A stretch of DNA of 64,000 nt from Treponema sp. (lineage in GTDB: Bacteria > Spirochaetota > Spirochaetia > Treponematales > Treponemataceae): NCBI GenBank assembly GCA_016292805.1, contig JAEDFM010000007.1, positions 1 through 64,000 of the forward strand, given 5' to 3'. Within the stretch, counting starts at the first letter, position 1; each line of letters begins with the position of its first letter. Under the pieces are notes generated by a model, which was given only the letters and a program-made list of their open reading frames with translations, was not told where the DNA came from and did not search any database. A program made the position numbers and the translations under genes. Of the stretch, positions 50,676 to 60,700 are shown piece by piece.

Positions 50676-51620
50676 TTAAAGACTTGTAGTTTCATCAATA
50701 CCCATGGCAATATTCATACACTGAACAGCGGCACCTGAAGCACCCTTACCAAGGTTATCAAAACGAGTTGTAATCATTATGCGGTCATCATTACCGTAAA
50801 CAAAGATTTCCATATTGTTTGTTCCGGCAAGAGTGTTGGCTGGAATGAACTGTTCTGGCAATGTTCCTTCGCCCATAAAACCTGCAACCTTTACAAAGTT
50901 TGTATTTGCGTAGTGGGCAGCAAACATTTCCCACACATCATGAGCTGTAACTTTTTTACCAAGAAGACGAGCATGTAAACCTACAGTAACTGTCATTCCC
51001 TGGAAATAATCACAAACATAAGGATTGAAAATTGGTTCAAAATCAAGACCAGAAATAATTTTAATTTCTGGAAGATGTTTATGAGACTGAGTTAGTGCAT
51101 ATAAACGAGGTGAATCAAGACCTGGATCACGGCCTTCTGCTTCGTACTGAGCAATAGCTTTTTTACCTGCTCCAGAATAACCGCTTACTGCGTGAATCAC
51201 TACAGGATAATCCTTTGGCATAATTCCAGATTTAACCAGTGGATAAAGAATTGCAATTGAACCAGAAGCATAGCAGCCAGGAACAGCAATTCTGTTGGAA
51301 GTCTGGATTTTTTCGCGGAAAGATTTATCCAGTTCTGGGAAACCATAAGCCCAGGCAGGATTTGTTCTATGTGCGGTTGAAGCATCAATAATTTTAGTAT
51401 TTGGATTTGTGCAAAGCTCAGCTGATTCAATTGCTGCAGCATCAGGTAAACAAAGGAATGTGAAATCTGATGCATTAATCATCTTAGCTTTTTCTACAGG
51501 ATCCTTACGCTTTTCGTCATCAATTGTAAGAATTTCAATATCATTGCGTTTAGCAAAACGTTCAAAAATTTTAAGGCCAGTTGTGCCTTCTTTTCCATCA
51601 ATAAATACTTTGTAAGCCAT
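50676..51620 (-). CDS. argC: N-acetyl-gamma-glutamyl-phosphate reductase, type 2
   Basis: The 314-residue enzyme reduces N-acetylglutamyl phosphate. KVFIDGKEGTTGLKIFERF and the active-site Cys116 in VPGCYASGS identify the shorter, type 2 form. I start at ATG 51620. The frame reaching 51770 runs through dispersed repeats (WSQGDGSPG...) and is not coding. No Shine-Dalgarno is seen. TATAAT ends 6 nt before the ATG (TTCTCA lies 17 nt further up), so it is probably leaderless. Confidence 0.93.
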   Translation of the reverse strand: MAYKVFIDGKEGTTGLKIFERFAKRNDIEILTIDDEKRKDPVEKAKMINASDFTFLCLPDAAAIESAELCTNPNTKIIDASTAHRTNPAWAYGFPELDKSFREKIQTSNRIAVPGCYASGSIAILYPLVKSGIMPKDYPVVIHAVSGYSGAGKKAIAQYEAEGRDPGLDSPRLYALTQSHKHLPEIKIISGLDFEPIFNPYVCDYFQGMTVTVGLHARLLGKKVTAHDVWEMFAAHYANTNFVKVAGFMGEGTLPEQFIPANTLAGTNNMEIFVYGNDDRIMITTRFDNLGKGASGAAVQCMNIAMGIDETTSL

Positions 51621-51671
51621 AATGGCATTATAGTAGGAAAAGAGAGATGTGAGAAGATAGAAAAAATCCCT

Positions 51672-51768
51672 GGAGAACCGTCCCCTTGGTTCCAGTCTGA
51701 GCCTGGAGGAGCCTGGAGAACCGTCCCCCTGGCTCCACATGCCCAGATTCCACAGAGGTCTGTCCCTC
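51672..51768. repeat. Dispersed repeats in the argC-U32 divergent region
   Basis: Copies at 51672-51693 and 51715-51736 have the core GGAGAACCGTCCCC. A partial AGAGGTCTGTCCCTC lies at 51754-51768. The intervening sequence has two copies of GCCTGGAG. All lie between the two divergent, apparently leaderless, genes. Confidence 0.85.
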
Positions 51769-51815
51769 ATTTTCTCCCCATATTACAGAAGCCTGTTTTT
51801 CGCTATAATAAGATT

Positions 51816-54185
51816 ATGATTGAAAGAAGTCAGGTTGAGTTATTAGCTCCTGCTGGAGATGAAGAATGTTTTAAGGCTGCTATTGCGGCTGGTGCTGATG
51901 CTGTTTATTTTGGAATGGAACAGTTTAGCGCCAGAACAAGAGCTAAAAATATTACAGTAAATCAAGCTAAATATCTTATACCTCTGGCTCATAAAAATAA
52001 CTGCAGAGCATATCTTACCTTGAATACCTTAATCAAAGATGATGAAATGCAGGCTGCAGTGGCTCTTGTAAAAAGTGCGCTTATCTGCGGTATTGATGCG
52101 GTAATTGTACAGGATTTAGGTGTTTTAAAAGTTCTTCATACCTGTTTTCCACAACTGGAACTTCACGCTTCAACTCAAATGACAACTCACAACAGTTCTC
52201 AATGTGAATATCTTTCAAGTCTGGGCGTATCTCAAATTAATTTAAGCCGGGAACTTTCCCTTGACGAAATCAACACTCTTACTTCCCTGCTTCATTCAAA
52301 AAACATTGTGCCGGAAATATTTGTGCAGGGAGCTTTTTGTATTTCATATTCAGGACAATGTTATCTTTCTGGACATCTTTATGGAGAAGCTGGAAACCGT
52401 GGTTCATGTGTCCAACCCTGTCGTAGAAGCTGGTGCCCACAAAACAACATTGAAGCCAAAGACTACAAAGCTTTATTCCATTTAAAGGATAATTCGGCAT
52501 ATCCTCTGGCAGACAAACTTATTCAAAAAAATGTACCGCTCAGTTTAAAAATTGAAGGACGAATTAAAAATGCTGAATATGTCTGGGCTGTAACCAGTGC
52601 CTGGCGGGAACAGATAGATTTGGTTCTTAAGGAAAAAGGAATCTTAAAATCATCACCAAAATTAACAGGCGCAATCAATCGTGACTATACCTGCGGATAT
52701 CTGGATGGAACTATAAACAGTCAGATGTTCTCCAGCGGAGCAAAAGATCTTTCTCTTATAAAAGCTGGAACCGTAAAAAATTATATTGCCTCTGAAAAAA
52801 CTCTAATACTTCACAAGGATGATGGAAAGCTGAACAAAGGGGACAGACTTACAATTAAAACTGGTTCCGATCAGTTTATCTGTACTGCAAAGGTTATAGA
52901 TAAAAATTCAAGCGGCTATCAAATACAGATTACAAACAAGCTTACAAAGAAAATCTTAAACGGACAGATAATCTACAAATCCTCTTCTGTAATTACACCT
53001 GAGGAACTTTCAAAAATCCTTAATCAGGTATGCCCGGAAAAAAATACAAAATCAGATTGCTGTATAAATGATGATAAACAGTACAAAGTTGATATTCTGG
53101 TAAACGCTGCAGAAAATCAGCAGCTTAAAGTTACCTACACAAGCGAAAACCAGCTGGTAACCGTAAACTCAGAACAGACTTTAGTAAAAGCTCAGAATGC
53201 AGGTCTGACTTCTGAAACTTTGGAACAAAAGCTTACAAAGCTGGGAGGAACCTGTTTTACCACAAATAATTTCCACATTGAAAAACTGGACCCGGGTCTG
53301 TTCATTTCTCTCAGCGAATTGAATAATCTGCGCCGCAAGGCAGTTGAATTACTGGAAAAAAAGATAAAAGAAAATCCATCCCATAAACAAATGGATGAAA
53401 CCGATTATTCAACTGAACTTAAACTTCCACAAAACAAAAGTACAAAAACTCATAATTCAAAAGAAGCTTATTTAATAGATGATTACAAAAAATTGAATCA
53501 GCTGCTGCTTGAAAAAAAGACTATAAACGAAGATTACAAAATCATTTATGAATTACCATCAGCAGTCAATATTATAGATAAAGACCTTTTTGATTTATTG
53601 AATAAAAATCCAGAAGTTACTTTGTATTTTAACAGTATTTTGATGCAGAATGATTTAGAAGCCTCTTTAAACTTTGTAAAAAAACTTACTGACTTTTCGG
53701 AACGGGAAATTCTTTGTGACAACACAGGTCTTGCATTTGAATTAAAAAAATCAGGCTGCAGAATTATTCTTGGACCAAACTGCAATATTTATAACAGCTG
53801 GAATCTTCTGGAATATAAAGAAAGTCTGGAGCCATCAGGTATAATTCCATCTATAGAATTGGATTTGTCATCCATAGAAAAACTAAGCATTCCTGAAAAT
53901 GTGGAACTCTGGTATCCCAAAAAAATCCGTACCATGTTGATGCAAAGCCGTCAGTGTCTTGTTAGAAACGGCTCAGGCTGTACAAAAGGTCGAGTAGACA
54001 GAAACTGTATTGAATGCTGTTCAAAAAAACTGGAGTTTTGTGGAACTCAAAATGAGAAAATTCTTGCTGTAAAACGAAAGGGATTTTATTCAGCCTTGTA
54101 TACTGCAGAACTTCAAAATTATGTTTATCCCAAAAGCTTTGCCGAAAAAGTTTCTGTATGGATTATTGATAAGCGAGGATTTTAA
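51816..54185 (+). CDS. U32 family peptidase
   Basis: The 789-residue protein begins with the U32 barrel (PAGDEECFKAAIAAGADAVYFG). The Cys-rich signature (FCISYSGQCYLSGHLYGEAGNRGSCVQPCRR is split over residues ~165-195) is present. Extra Cys lie near the C-terminus (NGSGCTKGRVDRNCIECCSKK). U32 proteins include the RlhA/TrhP group that hydroxylates RNA with an iron-sulfur cluster, so RNA modification is as likely as proteolysis. No Shine-Dalgarno: TATAAT at 51804-51809 ends 6 nt before the ATG. Confidence 0.88.
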   Translation: MIERSQVELLAPAGDEECFKAAIAAGADAVYFGMEQFSARTRAKNITVNQAKYLIPLAHKNNCRAYLTLNTLIKDDEMQAAVALVKSALICGIDAVIVQDLGVLKVLHTCFPQLELHASTQMTTHNSSQCEYLSSLGVSQINLSRELSLDEINTLTSLLHSKNIVPEIFVQGAFCISYSGQCYLSGHLYGEAGNRGSCVQPCRRSWCPQNNIEAKDYKALFHLKDNSAYPLADKLIQKNVPLSLKIEGRIKNAEYVWAVTSAWREQIDLVLKEKGILKSSPKLTGAINRDYTCGYLDGTINSQMFSSGAKDLSLIKAGTVKNYIASEKTLILHKDDGKLNKGDRLTIKTGSDQFICTAKVIDKNSSGYQIQITNKLTKKILNGQIIYKSSSVITPEELSKILNQVCPEKNTKSDCCINDDKQYKVDILVNAAENQQLKVTYTSENQLVTVNSEQTLVKAQNAGLTSETLEQKLTKLGGTCFTTNNFHIEKLDPGLFISLSELNNLRRKAVELLEKKIKENPSHKQMDETDYSTELKLPQNKSTKTHNSKEAYLIDDYKKLNQLLLEKKTINEDYKIIYELPSAVNIIDKDLFDLLNKNPEVTLYFNSILMQNDLEASLNFVKKLTDFSEREILCDNTGLAFELKKSGCRIILGPNCNIYNSWNLLEYKESLEPSGIIPSIELDLSSIEKLSIPENVELWYPKKIRTMLMQSRQCLVRNGSGCTKGRVDRNCIECCSKKLEFCGTQNEKILAVKRKGFYSALYTAELQNYVYPKSFAEKVSVWIIDKRGF

Positions 54186-54203
54186 AACTCTGGAGTTTAA
54201 TTA

Positions 54204-56645
54204 TTAACTGAACAGTTTTTCCGCATAGTAAACACTCTGCATTGCATCCTTACCGTAGAAATCTGCACCAATCATATCGGCATATTCCTGAGTAAGAACG
54301 GCGCCTCCAACCATAATCTTGCACCATGGAGCTTCTTTACGCAGCTGCTTAATAGTCTCTTCCATACTTACAACTGTTGTTGTCATAAGTGCACTAAGAC
54401 CTACCAGAGGAGCTTTTGTCTCTTTCACTTTTTCCACAATAGCTTCTGGTGGCACATCTTTTCCTAAATCAATTACATTGTAACTGTAATTTTCCAGAAG
54501 AACTTTAAGTATGTTTTTTCCAATATCGTGAATGTCGCCTTTAACTGTGGCAACAATTATTGTTCCTTTCTTTTCTGGGCTTATGCCTTTTTTCTGAACT
54601 TCTTCCTTAATTGCGGCAAAACCGTTAGAAGCGGCATCGGCACTCATTAAAAGCTGAGGCAGGAAGATTGTTCCTTTTTCAAAGCCCTTACCTACTTCGT
54701 TCAAAGCAGGAACTAAGTCGTCATTAATAATTGCCATTGGAGCTTTTGATTCCAAAGCTTTTAATGTTGCTTTATAAGCTTTATCTTTAAGCCCCTTAAT
54801 GATGCACTGCTTAAGATCCATTTCAGGTGCAGCGGCGGTGGCAGGTGGAGTACTTCCGGTGGCAGGGGAAGCAGCTGCAGAAGTTACGGTGCCATTTCCG
54901 GCTGAGGCAGAAGTTACAACTGTTTGTACAGGTGCAGCCACTGCGTAACGGGCACAGTAATCCATGCACTGGTCGTCATAACCGGCCAGTACACAATAGG
55001 TGTCGTAGGCGGCACGCATTGAAGCAGAGTTAGGATTTATGATTCCTGAACTTAATCCCGCCTGCATTGCAAGAGTAAAAAATGCAGAGTTTACAAGTTC
55101 ACGCTGAGGAAGCCCAAAGGAAATATTTGAAACTCCAAGAACTGTACGGCCACCCTGAGCCTTAATTCCTTTTACAGCACCAAGAGTAATGTTTGCAGAA
55201 TTTGTATCTGTACTCATGGTCATAGTAAGAGCATCAATTACAATATCCTTTCTTTTAATTCCGTAACTTTCGGCAGTTTTGTAGATTTTTTCTGCAATTG
55301 CCAGACGGCCTTCTGTAGAGTTTGGAATACCATCTTCATCAAGACAAAGACCTACTACAGTTCCTCCATATTTCTGAACCAAAGGGAAAATCTGATTCAT
55401 AACTTCTGTTTTTCCATTTACAGAGTTAATCATTGGTTTTCCGTTATAAATTCGCATTGCAGTTTCCATTGCAATAGGATCTGTTGTATCAATCTGAAGT
55501 GGCAGTGGCAAAATTGACTGAAGCTCAGAAACTGTGTTTTTCATCATTGCAACTTCATCAATTTCTGGAAGCCCTACATTTACATCAAGAATATGGGCAC
55601 CTGAATCTGACTGCTTAACCGCTTCATCCAAAATATAAGCCATGTTGTTATCTCGCAAAGCCTGTTTGAATTTTGATTTACCAGTTGGATTGATTCTTTC
55701 ACCTATAATTACAGGTCTGTCCCCAAGAGTTACATAATTTGAATATGAAGTAACGGCACAGATATCTTTTTCTTCTAAAGGCTTAACAGGAATGTTCTTA
55801 CATTTTTCATAAAGGGCTTTAATATGGAACGGAGTTGTACCGCAGCAGCCACCAACAATCCATGCACCAGCTGCAACCATTTCTGCCATTTTTTCAGCAA
55901 ACTGATTTGGACCAATATCGTAAACTGTTTTTCCGCCAACACTTTTTGGAAGTCCTGCATTTGGTTTTAGAACTAAAGGAGATGAAGAAACCTTTGTAAG
56001 TATATTAAACATTTCTTCCATCTGATAAGGGCCAAGGCCACAGTTCATACCAAAGGCATCTACCCGAAGACCTTCCATAACCGCAGCCATAATTTCAGGA
56101 CTGGCACCAGTAAGCATTTTTCCGTTTTCGCCAAAGGCAGCAGTTGCAATAATTGGCAAATCAGAATTTTCTTTTGCAGCTAAAACCGCAGCTTTCATTT
56201 CATAGATATCGCTCATGGTTTCAATTGCAATTAAATCTGCACCAGCTTTTACTCCGGCACGCACTTCCTCTGCAAAAACAGAAACTGCTTCTTCAAAATC
56301 AAGAGTTCCCATTGGCTTAAGAAGTTTACCAGTGGGACCAATATCCAAAGCTACATAGGCCTGTTTACCAGAATCTTTTACAGCCCTCCGGGCATTTCTA
56401 ATTCCAGCAACAATAATTTCTTCTACATTATCAAATTTAAAACTGTTGGCACCAAAAGTGTTTGAATAGATAATATCGGTTCCAGCTTCAAGGTAAGCTT
56501 TATGAATCTGGTAAACAGGCTCAGGATTATAAAGATTCCACAATTCAGGAAGTTCACCGGCTTTTAAACCTTTTTCCTGCAAAAGAGACCCCATACCTCC
56601 ATCCAAAAATAAAACCCGTTTTCCTAATTCATCACGAAATGCCAT
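54204..56645 (-). CDS. metH: B12-dependent methionine synthase, split type lacking the reactivation domain
   Basis: The 813-residue protein has the homocysteine domain (zinc Cys202 in GMNCG and Cys267-Cys268 in GGCCGT). The pterin-binding domain follows (GERINPTGKSKFKQ from ~residue 315). The cobalamin domain has DIHDIGKNIL, whose His binds cobalt. An Ala/Pro/Thr linker joins the last two. The usual ~350-residue C-terminal reactivation domain is absent; the next-upstream gene encodes its counterpart. AGGAAA precedes the ATG. It is convergent with U32, 18 nt apart. Confidence 0.95.
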   Translation of the reverse strand: MAFRDELGKRVLFLDGGMGSLLQEKGLKAGELPELWNLYNPEPVYQIHKAYLEAGTDIIYSNTFGANSFKFDNVEEIIVAGIRNARRAVKDSGKQAYVALDIGPTGKLLKPMGTLDFEEAVSVFAEEVRAGVKAGADLIAIETMSDIYEMKAAVLAAKENSDLPIIATAAFGENGKMLTGASPEIMAAVMEGLRVDAFGMNCGLGPYQMEEMFNILTKVSSSPLVLKPNAGLPKSVGGKTVYDIGPNQFAEKMAEMVAAGAWIVGGCCGTTPFHIKALYEKCKNIPVKPLEEKDICAVTSYSNYVTLGDRPVIIGERINPTGKSKFKQALRDNNMAYILDEAVKQSDSGAHILDVNVGLPEIDEVAMMKNTVSELQSILPLPLQIDTTDPIAMETAMRIYNGKPMINSVNGKTEVMNQIFPLVQKYGGTVVGLCLDEDGIPNSTEGRLAIAEKIYKTAESYGIKRKDIVIDALTMTMSTDTNSANITLGAVKGIKAQGGRTVLGVSNISFGLPQRELVNSAFFTLAMQAGLSSGIINPNSASMRAAYDTYCVLAGYDDQCMDYCARYAVAAPVQTVVTSASAGNGTVTSAAASPATGSTPPATAAAPEMDLKQCIIKGLKDKAYKATLKALESKAPMAIINDDLVPALNEVGKGFEKGTIFLPQLLMSADAASNGFAAIKEEVQKKGISPEKKGTIIVATVKGDIHDIGKNILKVLLENYSYNVIDLGKDVPPEAIVEKVKETKAPLVGLSALMTTTVVSMEETIKQLRKEAPWCKIMVGGAVLTQEYADMIGADFYGKDAMQSVYYAEKLFS

Positions 56646-56658
56646 AAATGTTTCCTAT

Positions 56659-57249
56659 TTATATTTTGCTCACACCAATAAATGCAGTAACCGATTTTTC
56701 CGGAATCATTAAGTTACCATCTGAAAGGCTAAGTCCTACAGTTTTATCCGCATTCAAGGCTTGCAAAAAATCTTTTTGTATTGTTATAGATAAATCTCCG
56801 TAACCAGGACTGAATCTTGGTTTACAGTTTTTACCTTCAGCTTCCATATTTTTTTGTATCTGATTATTTATACTGTCGCAGTAAGCTTCGATTGCAGTAA
56901 TGGCAACAGCATTAAAAACAACTGCTCTTGTAAGATTAATTTTCTGATAACGCTTTACAAGCATATCAATTTTTGGACCAAGAGTTGCTGCAAACATTAC
57001 AGTTTCTGAACAACCTTCATGATTTTTTGCCAGATCTTTACTTGTAAAGGAAAGAGTTCCTGCTGTAATATTTCCACCTTCCACAGCCGTATAAGGAACT
57101 CTATCTGTTACAAACCGAGCTTCAATATTTTCCCGAACTTCCTTCTCACAATCAGCAAGTAAAGCCAAAAGTTCAGAATCAGCATTCTGTTCTTTCATGC
57201 CCATGTAGTAAAGAGTTTCTTTGACTGGTAAAGGTAAATCAAAAGACAT
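56659..57249 (-). CDS. Methionine synthase reactivation-domain protein (stand-alone)
   Basis: The 196-residue protein matches the MetH activation domain: VKRYQKINLTRAVVFNAVAI, and RFSPGYGDLSITIQ near residue 148, then a KSVTAFIGVSK end. In split methionine synthases, as in Thermotoga, this part binds S-adenosylmethionine and re-methylates cobalamin. It lies 13 nt upstream of metH on the same strand. No Shine-Dalgarno is seen; TATACT ends 6 nt before the ATG, so it is probably leaderless. No cobalamin riboswitch was seen upstream. Confidence 0.88.
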   Translation of the reverse strand: MSFDLPLPVKETLYYMGMKEQNADSELLALLADCEKEVRENIEARFVTDRVPYTAVEGGNITAGTLSFTSKDLAKNHEGCSETVMFAATLGPKIDMLVKRYQKINLTRAVVFNAVAITAIEAYCDSINNQIQKNMEAEGKNCKPRFSPGYGDLSITIQKDFLQALNADKTVGLSLSDGNLMIPEKSVTAFIGVSKI

Positions 57250-57372
57250 GGAATTAGTATACTAAATTGATAGGTAAAAAAAAAGATATGTTTAAAATAT
57301 ACATTACTTTTCGTAAAAGCACTGTGTATATCAATTTTTCTTTGTTTTAAATTAAACCTAGGATTAAAATAA

Positions 57373-57450
57373 AAAGTATAAACACTTCCTTCGGTAAAAG
57401 CACTATCGTTTCAGAAGGTACGAAAAGTGCCAGCCGAGTGTTTATACTTT
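57373..57450 (-). terminator. Long hairpin after the PII-like gene
   Basis: AAAGTATAAACACT (57373-57386) and its perfect complement (57437-57450) close a 78-nt element. Inside, GCACT/AGTGC and other short stems form. On the minus strand it follows the PII-like stop by 6 nt and ends in TTTTTATTTT, so it can terminate. A second partial copy of its inner motif (CGTAAAAGCACT) lies at 57311-57322. Confidence 0.65.
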
Positions 57451-57456
57451 CCTACC

Positions 57457-57756
57457 CTAAACTTCTGCGCTTTCTGCAAAGAAAAGACTCATTCCTTCCT
57501 GTGGGAACTTTTCTTTTATTGCATTAAAGATGGCCTTAATTTTTTTTGCACCCTCCAGATCAACATAACAGAAAAGTACAAAGTTCATTTCAGGCCAGAC
57601 AGTATCACCTAATTTTTTTGCTTTACCACCACGGCCCTGTGCATCAGGAAGAACAGTATACTGAATTCCTTCAATTTCCTGTTCCAGAAGTTCAATAATA
57701 TCATCCTGTACAGACTGATTAGAAATAATTTCTGCTCTATAAGTTTTTGTATTCAT
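57457..57756 (-). CDS. PII-like protein associated with RND transporters (PG0541 type)
   Basis: The 99-residue protein has the ferredoxin-like pattern of small PII-like proteins: YRAEIISNQSVQDDIIELLEQ, LPDAQGRGGKAKKLG, NFVLFCYVDLEGAKKI. I start at ATG 57756 behind GGAG; the frame extends to a TTG four codons earlier. It is 20 nt downstream of the RND permease and probably co-transcribed. Similar genes sit beside RND efflux pumps in Bacteroidetes and spirochaetes, so it may tune pump activity. Confidence 0.72.
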   Translation of the reverse strand: MNTKTYRAEIISNQSVQDDIIELLEQEIEGIQYTVLPDAQGRGGKAKKLGDTVWPEMNFVLFCYVDLEGAKKIKAIFNAIKEKFPQEGMSLFFAESAEV

Positions 57757-57776
57757 ATTAAACTCCAAACATGATG

Positions 57777-60700
57777 TTATTCATTATCATCATAAACAAC
57801 CTTGATTAAAGACTTTTTCTTATCTTTTTCTTTCATAACAAGGCTATAAATAACAGGAATAATTAACAAAGTAACAAATGTACTTGAAAGCAAACCACCA
57901 ACAACCGCAACTGCAATTGGCTGAACCATAGCAGCCTGTCCACCTGTTGCAAAACACATTGGAAGCATACCAAGAATAGTTGTAAGAGTTGTCATTAATA
58001 CTGGACGGAAACGGCTTTTACCAGCTTCATAACAAGCATCCATTAATGGAACGCCACGACCAATTAATAGGTTTGTATAGTCTACAAGAATAATACCGTT
58101 ATTAACAACAATACCTACCAGCATAATAATACCAACCATAGACATGATAGAAATTGCCTGTCCAATAATCTTATAAATGAAAACAACACCTATGATTAAG
58201 AATGGCATTGTTGCAAGGTTGATTAATGGAGCTTTAAAGCTTTCGTATGTTGCGGCCATTACACCAAATACAAGTAAAACAGCCATTCCAATAATCTTAA
58301 GATAGAAAAGCATCTGAGACATTGTTTCGCCCCATGAACCTTCATAGCTTACAGCTACTGTATCTGGAATAACAAACATTTCATTGACTTTGTCTTTAAT
58401 CTTCTGTTCAACAACATTTGCATTTTCATTTGAAAGAATTCCTGCCTGAACATGAATAATACGGTTTTGATTTTCTCGTCTGATTGAAACTGGTCCAAAA
58501 CCTTTTTTAAAGCTGGCAAAGTTAGAAACTGCAACCATGCCACTTGTACCACGAACATAAATCTGATCAAGATCATCAATTGTTTTTCTGTCTTTTGGAG
58601 AATATGCCACAACTACACTGTAATCTTTACCATTTGTTCTGTAAGTACATGCAGTTGTACCGTTAATAGCATAGTTAACTTCTCTGGCAACAGTAGTAAT
58701 ATCAACACCAAATGCATAAGCTCGTTCACGGTCAATAACAAGTTCAACCTGAGGAAGACCTTTATCCATATCAACCTGAGGCTCTCCACAGTCATCAACA
58801 GCTTCAATAGCCTGCATAAGCATATCTGCAACATTAAGTGCCGCATTTGTATCATCAGAACGAATAACAATATCAATATCAGCACCTGTCATCTGGCTGC
58901 GCATGCCCCAGCCAAAATTGAAATTAACACCAGGGAACTCATCAAAATGGGCACGAAGCTTTTGCTGCATTACCTGTGTACTATCAATCTGTTTTGCTGT
59001 TTCTGGTAAAGTAATTTCCAGGGAACCCTTATTTGTTCCTGCATTGCGTCCACCACCACCAATATTGGTAGTAATATTTTTATATCCTTTGATTTCATCT
59101 GTAGCGTATTTTTCAAAGGCCTTCATTACTTTTTCGGTTTCTTCAAAAGTAGTACCAATAGGAAGATTAACATTTAATGTTACTGAAGGATCATTTCCCA
59201 TTGGCATCATGTTAATCTGCATTGTCTTAATCATGCCAAGAGAAATTGCAAGAATACATACTGAAATTACAATTGTAACAAGTCTGTTATTTAAACAAAG
59301 CTTAAGAAGCTTTCCATATGCATTAGTTATTAAATTAATAACTTTTGTAAATCCTGTGTAAATAACTTTTAGAACTGGGTTTTCTACAGGCTTTTCTACC
59401 CTATTTGTTAATGGAAGGAATTTTCCAGCCAGTACAGGTACAAGGAAGATAGCAATAAGTAATGACGAAACAAGGGCAATTACAATTGTAAAAATAATAC
59501 CTTTAAACATCTGTCCCATAAATCCTAATTCTTTAATAAAAAACAGGAATGGAACAAATACACAGATTGTTGTAAGGTTACCAGAAATTACAGACATAAG
59601 CATTTCCTGGCTACCAAGAATTGCGGCAACTTTAGGTCTGGCACCTCGCTGCCTGTAAGTATAAATGTTATCAATCATTACGATTGAGGCATCTACAACC
59701 ATACCAAGTCCAAGAATCAAACCTGTAAGGGTAAGCATGTTTAATGTAATTCCAAACATACTCATAGCAAACAAAGTGATGATCATGGAAAGAGGAATTG
59801 AAATACCAATAATAACTGTAGATTTGAAACTCTGCAGGAAGATCCACAAAATAACTACAGAAAGAATCAAACCTTCCAGCAATGATTTTACAAGAATGTT
59901 AATAGTTTCACGAATTGCTTCTGAATCATCAGAGATAATTTCTAGAGTAATATCTGATGGGACTGTTTGCTTAAGCTGTTCCAATTTTTTGTAAACATTA
60001 TTTGCAACAGTTACAGAGTTTGAACCAGACTGTTTTGTAATACTAATGTAAACACCCTTTTCACCATTAATATATGATTCTCGAGTAACATCGGCATAGC
60101 CCATATAAGCACGGCCAATATCACAAAGGCGCACATTGTAACCATTGATAGTTGAAATTACAGTATTATTAATTTCATCAATACTTGTATACTGACCAGT
60201 TGTTCTTACAATATAGTTTTTTGTACCTTCCTGAATTTTACCGCCACCTAATTCCAGGTTCTGTTTGCTAAGGGCAGCAACAACAACAGGAATTGTATAA
60301 CCATAAGCAGCAAGTCTGTTCTGGTCCAGTTCAACATTTATCTGGGCAGTACGACCACCATTTACACTGGCTTCGGCAACTCCATCAGCCTGTTCAAGAA
60401 TAGCAGTCATCTGATTTTCTGCAATCTGTTTAATATCATCTACAGAACGGTTACCGCGAACCAAAATACGCATAATAGGGGCGGAACTACTGTTAAAACG
60501 GAAAATTGTTGGTGTACCGGCATTATCAGGCAAAGCACGATTTACACGCTCCAATTTATCTCTAATATCAGAGATAACTGCATTCATATCTGTTCCATAG
60601 TCAAATTCCAGCTGAACGGTTGAGGAACCTTCATTGGAAGTTGAAGTCATCTGTTTAAGACCATTAACGCTGGAAACTACACTTTCAATTGGTTTAGTAA

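Noticed and set aside
50676..51770. Longer ArgC with a 50-residue N-terminal extension
   Set aside because: The extension is translated repeat sequence upstream of a normal MAYKVFIDGKEG start and beyond the likely promoter.
57250..57456. Cobalamin or SAM riboswitch before the methionine synthase genes
   Set aside because: No B12 box or SAM-I core; the hairpin fits a terminator of the preceding gene.
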